Below the pieces are notes generated by a model. It was given only the letters and a program-made list of their open reading frames with translations. It did no database searches and was not told the origin of the DNA. From Silene noctiflora (Eukaryota; Streptophyta; Magnoliopsida; Caryophyllales; Caryophyllaceae): a DNA stretch of 24,813 nt. Of this stretch, positions 19,033 through 24,813 are shown in pieces; the stretch's first letter is position 1; each line of letters starts with the position of its first letter. Made by a program: the position numbers and the translations under genes. The stretch spans positions 10,599-35,411 of the forward strand of contig VHZZ01006689.1 of assembly GCA_009801015.1 (NCBI GenBank), written 5' to 3'.

Positions 19033-19071
19033 CTTTAAATTATCACCCTTTCTTCTGCGCGCCAAAAATTC
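19033..19071 (-). other. CHR4: CHR4 5' UTR exon 2 (39 nt, non-coding)
   Basis: A small exon bordered by CTGCTCTAG|GAATTT (acceptor at 19073/19072) and AATTTAAAG|GTAAGTA (donor at 19032/19031), a near-consensus plant 5' splice site. It contains no ATG. The 149-bp intron downstream (19032-18884) leads to the exon carrying the start codon. It is inferred from splice-site quality alone; no transcript evidence is available. Confidence 0.5.
19059..19066 (-). promoter_or_regulatory. E2F-type site in the leader exon
   Basis: The minus strand reads TTTTTGGCGCGC; the core TTTGGCGC fits the E2F consensus TTTSSCGC exactly. It lies inside the predicted 39-nt leader exon, downstream of transcription start. 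A match of this length can occur by chance. Confidence 0.35.
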
Positions 19072-20354
19072 CTAGAGCAGTAAAACGAACTGATCAGGCT
19101 AAGTTCCGCAAAAGGTAAACCCACATTAACCTTGCACCCTAAATAAATGCACGAAGATGCTTGAAAAGGAATGATGCACTAACGCGTATAAAACCAATTA
19201 CTACAACCCATCGACATATACACCATTTCGAACATTAACAAAATACCTCCCACCCCCACCACTCAAAAGAAAGTTAAATAACCTGAAAAATTCACTACAA
19301 ATTTTATGAAATCAGGGTTTCACGCTAAAGCCAGCAAAAGAAATGAACTGTCACTGAAATGGCAACATATAAACACAAGTGCAACGAAACCTCTACTCAA
19401 AAACCCCTTTCTGTCCCGAATGCTCCAACAAACAAAATGAGTAGCTCAGGACAATTAACAGACATCGTAAACAAACATAGACTATAATCCAAAAAAATTA
19501 ACGGGATATTAAAAGAGGGGACTACTCCAGCAGTAGAATATTAAACCCTAACCGCCAAACGCAACAAAAAGGAAATAAAACCCTTTTGCGTCCTGACCAT
19601 TAGCAACACACGCAAAGTCTGGCATCCAAGAATCCGACATTTTGCATGAATTCGAGCAAAATTCAAAATGACGCTTTAAACATAAATGCCATACCCATAT
19701 AACCATCCAAAGATACCAATGGTCAACCCATCAACGCTTACGACAAAAATTAAACACAATCTATTAGGGCAGAGATTCGTAAGCCGAAATTCTGCAAGAA
19801 TCCAGACAAGATCCAAAAAGATCCTTTAAAGGCTTACCCTTATAATCAAGTCATCAAAACAAGGCGCTCATTAACACTCACGACATAAATTCAAATCCCA
19901 ACTCATTTCCCTCCAAAACTCAAGCAATGAGAGCAAAATTCAACAGCTATATACATCAAAAACTTGAAGAAAAAAGGGACACAACACTTGGAAAAAAGGC
20001 ATTTTCGACAGAAGCAGTAAAAATTTTAGAAATCCATAAACGAAACAGACCAAAACTCGAAACAGTTGAACTCCACCAACCCACATTTCCTCCCAAATTT
20101 CCCGTAACAACCCAACACCCCCAAAACCACAGAGAGATCAACCAAAAAAAAAAAAAAAAAGGGTAGAGCAATCACAGCATAAATAAATCACATAAAAGTT
20201 AAAAAGCCCACATTGACAAAATCAAAAGTAAGATTCAGGAAACCTAGTTTATACATGTAGGATATAAAATGAGATTGAAACATAAACCGAAATGAAAAGC
20301 TAAGCAATTAAAAACATATAAAAATAAAAATTGAGGAGCAGTAGAAGAGCATAC
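19072..20354 (-). other. CHR4 leader intron
   Basis: A 1.28-kb intron in the 5' leader, T-rich on the transcript strand. It includes A17 at 20144-20160 (U17 on the transcript) and one telo-box. An open frame at 19927-20166 ends in the A-run and lacks any domain, so it is not taken as a gene. Confidence 0.45.
19543..19551 (+). promoter_or_regulatory. Telo-box in leader intron 1
   Basis: AAACCCTAA on the plus strand. Telo-boxes near plant transcription starts are bound by TRB-type Myb proteins and are linked to Polycomb recruitment or to growth-related expression. A single copy is weak evidence. Confidence 0.3.
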
Positions 20355-20390
20355 TTGAGGGAAATCTGGAGAAAGAGGGAAGAGGCAGTT
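20355..20390 (-). other. CHR4: CHR4 5' UTR exon 1 (approximate start)
   Basis: The minus strand reads CCCTCAA|GTATGC, a good donor at 20355/20354, followed by a T-rich intron. Upstream sequence is C/T-rich without ATG, as in plant leaders. The 5' limit near 20390 is set only by a TATA-like TATTTAA at 20426-20420 and is approximate. If correct, the first intron is about 1.28 kb and lies wholly in the leader, a layout often linked to intron-mediated enhancement in plants. Confidence 0.4.
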
Positions 20391-20419
20391 CGGAAACGGT
20401 GGGTGAGGATTGAGGTGGA

Positions 20420-20426
20420 TTAAATA
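20420..20426 (-). promoter_or_regulatory. TATA-like box for CHR4
   Basis: TATTTAA on the minus strand within CCTATTTAATCC, about 30 bp upstream of a C/T-rich segment that leads into the predicted leader donor. The match is imperfect and plant housekeeping promoters often lack TATA, so this is tentative. Confidence 0.3.
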
Positions 20427-20546
20427 GGATGAGTTTGGGGAAAAGGGGGATGAAATTAGGGCTCATGCGTAAGTATGGAAGGATATTTGACAGGTGTGTG
20501 CAATCCCCTAAGATTGTATTTTCAAAGAAACTTTAGATTTGTTCCT

Positions 20547-20611
20547 GTTGTTGTTGTTGTTGTTTTAGAGAGAGAGAGAGAGATGGAGATGGGTGTTGTT
20601 GTTGTTGTTGG
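20547..20611. repeat. Promoter microsatellites (GTT)n-(AG)n-(GTT)n
   Basis: (GTT)6 at about 20547-20564, (AG)8 at 20567-20583 and a second GTT run at about 20595-20611. On the CHR4 strand the AG run reads as a CT/GAGA tract roughly 180 bp upstream of the predicted transcription start. GA tracts are bound by plant BPC (BASIC PENTACYSTEINE) proteins, so a regulatory role is possible but unproven. Confidence 0.75.
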
Positions 20612-20815
20612 TGTGTTGGTGCCTGGTGGGTGTGGTTTTGTAGAGAGAGAAACAAGGATGTGGGTCCCTTGTGATACGGATTCTCGCCTGCCGTGGGGAA
20701 TGGGATGGGAGGGAGTTGTTGCTGACTTGGCATTTTGGGGTGTGTGACTAATCCTACTACTACTATTTCTAGTAGTAAGTATGCAACAGCAGCCAATCAC
20801 GACTCCCGCCTATGC

Positions 20816-20845
20816 CTACTCTACTCTACTCTACTCGACTCTACT
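20816..20845. repeat. (TACTC)n microsatellite
   Basis: Four to five TACTC units in a row with one CGACT variant, upstream of the CHR4 promoter. A (CAT)n run follows at about 20880-20895. This is simple sequence with no coding potential. Confidence 0.7.
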
Positions 20846-20999
20846 GCTCACTCCTCCCATTCTTTCATTCTTTACCTTTCATCATCATCATCATTATCAA
20901 CCCCCTTCTCTGCGTTCTTTCTTTCTGCCTTAATATACAATGTAATGTACATCTACGGTCAACCCTGTAACTACTAACTATCATCTATTTGTTGCCTCC

Positions 21000-21730
21000 A
21001 AAACCATGGCTTTATAGACTTGCTTATTCTAGCCTCATACCAACTAAAATCGCCATCACTTTTTTTCGATTTACTATTTATATAGTTTAATTCATGTCAA
21101 AATTTAAATTTATGGAGTGAGAATATCTTTGTTAGATATTGAGTTTAAGTAAATAAATTGTGAATAAAGAGTGTTTTAGGTTGTATGAATACATTAATTA
21201 TTCGTGATATTTAATGAAATTCCTTCGGAGATTTACTATATGTAAAATCTCGTTTGGCCGATTACCTTTAACATATACCCACAAGGAAGAACTATTCATC
21301 AGACAGGTAACAACTTTCACTGTACGCATATCATTCAGCAGGAGGGTCTTCACTTAGTACACTTATTCCCTTCTCAACTACTATGATCTTCATTTCCTCT
21401 TGAGAAATAGCGGATTTGAGTGCAGAGAACTGAGAATGGGTAAGGTTCGGGTTTCATTAAATCAAACCCCTGCTTCCCCCTTCTCAGATTTCTAGCAAAA
21501 CAATATGCATCTTTTTCTCATCTTTTTTAAAGGAAGTTCCGCAAATTCTCTCTCTCTTTTTCTTAATGTGTATAAATTGTACAATGCAATGCACCATTAT
21601 CGGCTATAATGGCAGGTTAACGATATTTATAGTGCAATTAGTGTGTATATTATTAGAACTCCATGTTTGAGCACAAAATATCAACTAGGACTCATTCTAC
21701 TTTTTATGGGTTAAACAAAAAAAAGATAAT
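21000..21730. other. Intergenic DNA, no supported feature
   Basis: AT-rich sequence upstream of the CHR4 promoter, with no open frame of credible length and no repeat I could delimit. Confidence 0.5.
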
Positions 21731-21738
21731 GATACGGC

Positions 21739-21843
21739 GCCACCCTCTCAAATACATCCCTTATTATTGGGACCCTTACTTATTACATGTGATATACTCA
21801 TTAATATTGGGGTCCCCGTAAGAAATCCATGTGAGAGGGTGGC
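21739..21843. repeat. Short inverted repeat, possible MITE remnant
   Basis: GCCACCCTCTCA (21739-21750) and its perfect complement TGAGAGGGTGGC (21832-21843) flank 81 bp of AT-rich DNA. No convincing target duplication was found, so the element class is unknown. Confidence 0.5.
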
Positions 21844-22172
21844 CCCCAATTTCAGCGTCTCCCAGTGACACCAACTCATTTTCCAACAAAAAAATGATGG
21901 CAATAACTCTTAGTTATCGAAAGTTGGATGCCAAGTGTGTATTCAACAACGAAGATGGAGTAAGGACTACTTTGGTCAAAACAAAACGTGAATACTCTAA
22001 TGACCTTAGTTTTTACCTACGTCACGATTAAGGTGATATAACGGTTAGATGGATTTGTTTTAACGGTCTCCTAACTAAACAAGTACACAAATTTGGTGCA
22101 TTTCTAATTTAATATTAGTAGTTTTTACAAGTGCTTCTGTAATATATGTGTTGATTCACTTACACTTGTGGA

Positions 22173-22795
22173 CAGTGACGAAGCTATTCACTTTCCCACT
22201 GGGCCATGGCCCGGTCAAGAATATATATATTTTTTTTATTTGTGTATATGTTGTATAAAGTTTTCTTGGCAGAGTTGGTAAGGCATTCATAGATAGAGGG
22301 GTTGATTCTAGAGGTTTAATGTTCGATTCCTACTGACTACAGTTTTTTTTTAAACCTCCAATTTTTTCGAATATAATTTCAATTTGTGTAACTTTCTCCT
22401 TTTTATTTACATAAAATGAATCTAACATTTCAGACTTTAGTGAAGCTAATATTTTTGGTACATACTCTTATCAAACATCCATTTGTTATTGTGATTTTGT
22501 AAACAATTTTTTTTTATTCAGGAAAAATTTTAATATTATAGTGAGCGCTTTACAAATTTACTAATCTTTTATTTCCATTTGTGATATGATGTCTCCGAAG
22601 TTACTATAATTCCGTCTTACAAGAAACATTTTCTCATTTATTAGTTTAAAAAGTTTTCCGCAATAAAGAAATTCGAATAAACATTAGAGACACTAAATTA
22701 GTAACATAAGGCTTACTTGAGATGAAATTAAACGTTTATTTATGTTACAATCAAAAATCGGCCCGGATTGCTATTTTATCCTAGTTTCGTCCCTG
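22173..22795. mobile_element. hAT-type non-autonomous element (623 bp)
   Basis: Terminal inverted repeats CAGTGACGAAGCTA and, from the other end, CAGGGACGAAACTA (12 of 14 match). It is flanked by a perfect 8-bp target duplication CTTGTGGA (22165-22172 and 22796-22803). The tips resemble the CAGTGGCGGAGCCA hAT family common in dicots. There is no transposase ORF. The perfect palindrome GGGCCATGGCCC lies at 22201-22212, close to the left tip. A tRNA-like segment lies inside. Confidence 0.88.
22258..22340 (+). other. tRNA-like A-box/B-box segment inside the hAT element
   Basis: TGGCAGAGTTGG (22267-22278) fits a Pol III A box, and TGTTCGATTCC (22320-22330) fits a B box, about 40 bp apart, as in a tRNA with a longer variable region. 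The segment does not read as an intact tRNA: no acceptor-stem pairing was found. It may be a SINE head or captured tRNA-derived sequence. Confidence 0.5.
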
Positions 22796-22803
22796 CTTGT
22801 GGA

Positions 22804-23550
22804 TGATGCTCATTGCATCTTTTTTACCGTCATAAGGTGGATCCTAGCTGACAAGTTAACTCTACTTTTCTTTGGCGAACTTTTTCACTCTAGTAACTAG
22901 TTTTATCACCCGTGAAAATCATGGAATTGTCTAAGGTATGCGATAATGGTTAAATTTCAAACTTAGAATTAGAATGAAATCTACAATTCAAAAAGTCAAA
23001 TTATAATGTAATGGAATAAATTGGAATTTATAAAATATCAAACACATAGTAAGATCACCTCATGAATTATGCATGACAGATCGTGTACTAAAATTATGGG
23101 CAGCGACATGTTAACATAAAGACCAAAGTCGAAAAACTTAAATAAGTCAAGTAGGTGAATAAAAAATGCTATTTTTTGTAAGGTAAAATGGTGGAAAAAA
23201 AAACAACAAATACTAAAATAAAACATACATTTGAAAAAAAAAAAAATTATTAGTCATTCACGTTGATGTCGTCAATCTTAGTAGTTAGTCTGAAATATAT
23301 AGTTGTTTAAGCAATCCTAGTATTTCACTTCTCCATATAGTCTTCTTTCTCCAATTAATCACCCCTATAAAAAAAATTAACTCTGTAATTAGTGTGCAGT
23401 AACCAAAAAAATAATGGAATTTGTTTTATGCAATATTATCGTTAATTATTAACTTAAGTTCCCCTTAAATAATGAAAAAAAGTGAGAATGAGAATCAAGT
23501 CGTAGAGATGTGTAAATATATTTATCTTTGGAAAGCTCAACACCACAAAA
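22804..23550. other. AT-rich intergenic DNA, no supported feature
   Basis: No credible open frame, RNA gene or delimited repeat. Short A-runs are present (for example around 23198 and 23235). Confidence 0.5.
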
Positions 23551-23559
23551 AACTTGATG

Positions 23560-24813
23560 GCCCGTAAATACCGATAGCTTTATTATTTGTAAGCCTCGCA
23601 AGTGTATGATTGCTCGTTGTAGCTTGCAAGGGTTGAACCCAAAGGACGGAATTGGCGCTAGGATTGGTCGGTTATAGTCTAGTTTAACTCAAACAAGAAA
23701 GGGGGTTTGGGTAAATCAAACAACTACAAACAAGACTAAAAACAAGTATAAACAAGCGACTTTTAAACACGGATAAGAACGATAATTAAGGGAACTAGGA
23801 TGTTCGGGTTCAGCAAAGTAGCTAGAGACGGAAAATAGGCATGGACAAATAATTATCTAGAGCGAAACAAGAGCAAAACCCAACCTCTTGATGTGAGTCC
23901 TACACTAGGCCAAGAATTAATCAACTTATTCATTCAATTAAACTCAGCCCACAATTTGTTAAGCATATCCTAATTACTAGCCAAGTTACACACTCAACAA
24001 GTAGATAGATTAGAGAAATTAACTCAACTTACTCATTCAAGCAATTCCTCAAACACCTTATGTGCAAAACAAATAAACAAATGTAAACAACTCAAGAATT
24101 ATCATTAATCCATGCAATACCCTCTCATGAGCACCAGAAAGGATCCCCCTCCATCCTGACACATATTTAGGACAAACACAACAAAGCATGTGAAAGATGA
24201 ACAATTGACATATTAAAAGTATAAACAACACAAGGATAAACAAGAAATATAAATAAATGACAAGTAATGAAAACTAAGGAAGAAATGATACCAAAAGATT
24301 GCAACTTTGATTGAAATAAAGAAGGATTCTTCAATTCTTCCAATTACAACCCACTAACATAAGCATAAACTAAAAGTAAACTAATTTCTAGACTAAATTG
24401 CTAAGTAATTAGTGCTTGAATTAAGGAAAGATTAAGGGAGTAATTAAGTAAACTTGCATGAAAATAGAGTAAAAGTCTAGATCTAGTGTTTTGTGTCATT
24501 ACAATTAAGGAGGAGAGTATTTACAGTTTCCTCACAAATGGGCCAAAATTAGAGAAGACTTGAAAATGCGGTTCTGTGCTCCCAGCCGGCCGGCCGACTG
24601 CCGGTCACCCTACCGGCTGGGAGTCCGTTATCTCCCAAAATAGGATTCTTTGATCACCAGGTAGCTGCAGCCGGTGGGCAGGCTGCCGGTGCTCCCACCG
24701 GCTGTGAACACTCTAGAGAGCTGATGAATCATATTTATATATACATTTATGCCTCCCTTTAACTGCCTTTTGTATGGATTTCGCGCTAGAATACGTCTTT
24801 TATATGCCATTTG
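23560..24813. mobile_element. Probable retroelement remnant, cut by the window edge
   Basis: From about 23590 the sequence AAGCCTCGCAAGTG, then GTTGTAGCTTGCAAGGGTTGAACCC and later AAACAAGACTAAAAACAAG, resembles non-coding LTR or untranslated retroelement sequence I associate with dicot, especially Caryophyllales, genomes (from memory). No RT, integrase or gag frame is visible. The left boundary is undefined and the right end leaves the window. Confidence 0.4.
24579..24704. repeat. Two adjacent GC-rich hairpins built on CCGGC motifs
   Basis: Hairpin one: CTCCCAGCCGG (24579-24589) with CCGGCTGGGAG (24613-24623). Hairpin two: CAGCCGGTGGG (24668-24678) with CCCACCGGCTG (24694-24704). Both stems are perfect 11-bp pairs and the loops also carry GCCGG units. 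The GC content contrasts sharply with the AT-rich surroundings. Confidence 0.85.

Noticed and set aside
20475..20747. 90-codon plus-strand frame in the promoter region, and its minus-strand counterparts
   Set aside because: Their sequence is mostly translated GTT and AG microsatellites (Val, Glu/Arg, Gln or Thr runs), not a protein.
22258..22340. Genuine tRNA gene
   Set aside because: A- and B-box-like motifs are present, but no paired acceptor stem or clear anticodon arm was found, and it lies within a transposon.

Overview
The window is nuclear DNA of a flowering plant. It is AT-rich, has spliceosomal introns with GT..AG borders, and is crowded with plant-type MITEs. The repeat content (a 5' TGTAACACCCC LTR-like terminus, clustered ACTCGATCGAGTA palindromes, a segment opening AAGCCTCGCAAGTG) reminds me of Caryophyllales genomes. 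That taxonomic guess is from memory and is weak.

The only gene I can support is one large minus-strand locus, about 20390 down to about 2000. It encodes a CHD3/Mi-2-class SNF2 chromatin remodeller of the plant CHR4 (PICKLE RELATED 1) type. Ten coding exons can be joined by reading splice borders and keeping phase: 18814-18587, 17578-17477, 17126-16371, 14960-14853, 14738-12153, 8334-8186, 7211-7097, 6172-6090, 4869-4206 and 4003-2255. They sum to 6,540 nt, or 2,179 residues plus a stop. Domain order is basic N-terminus, PHD finger, basic low-complexity linker, chromodomain split by an acidic insertion, second chromodomain, SNF2 ATPase, helicase C, DUF1087/CHD C-terminal motifs, and a Myb/SANT-like domain. 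The leader appears to be split over two further non-coding exons (about 20390-20355 and 19071-19033), with a two-codon uORF just before the main AUG.

Layout by coordinate: 1-1474 holds retroelement remnants, including a solo-LTR-like block with a regular palindrome cluster. 1475-2000 has no supported feature. 2000-20390 is the CHR4 locus. Its introns hold a Stowaway MITE (5539-5746), a hAT-type MITE with a perfect 8-bp target duplication (6250-6728), a Tourist-like foldback (11014-11252), a 1-kb CTCCCTCC-ended foldback-like element (9513-10501), two local duplications, and a hairpin-rich repeat filling most of the last intron. 20430-21000 is the presumed promoter, rich in GA, TTG and TACTC microsatellites. 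21000-22172 is mostly featureless apart from one short inverted repeat. 22173-22795 is a second hAT-type element with a perfect 8-bp target duplication, carrying a tRNA-like A-box/B-box segment. 22804 to about 23550 is featureless AT-rich DNA. 23560-24813 is a probable retroelement remnant ending in two adjacent GC-rich hairpins.

No bacterial-style system, CRISPR array, rRNA or intact tRNA gene is visible. The most unusual content is how the remodeller's introns have taken up at least four different DNA-transposon classes while the open reading frame and every splice phase stay intact.
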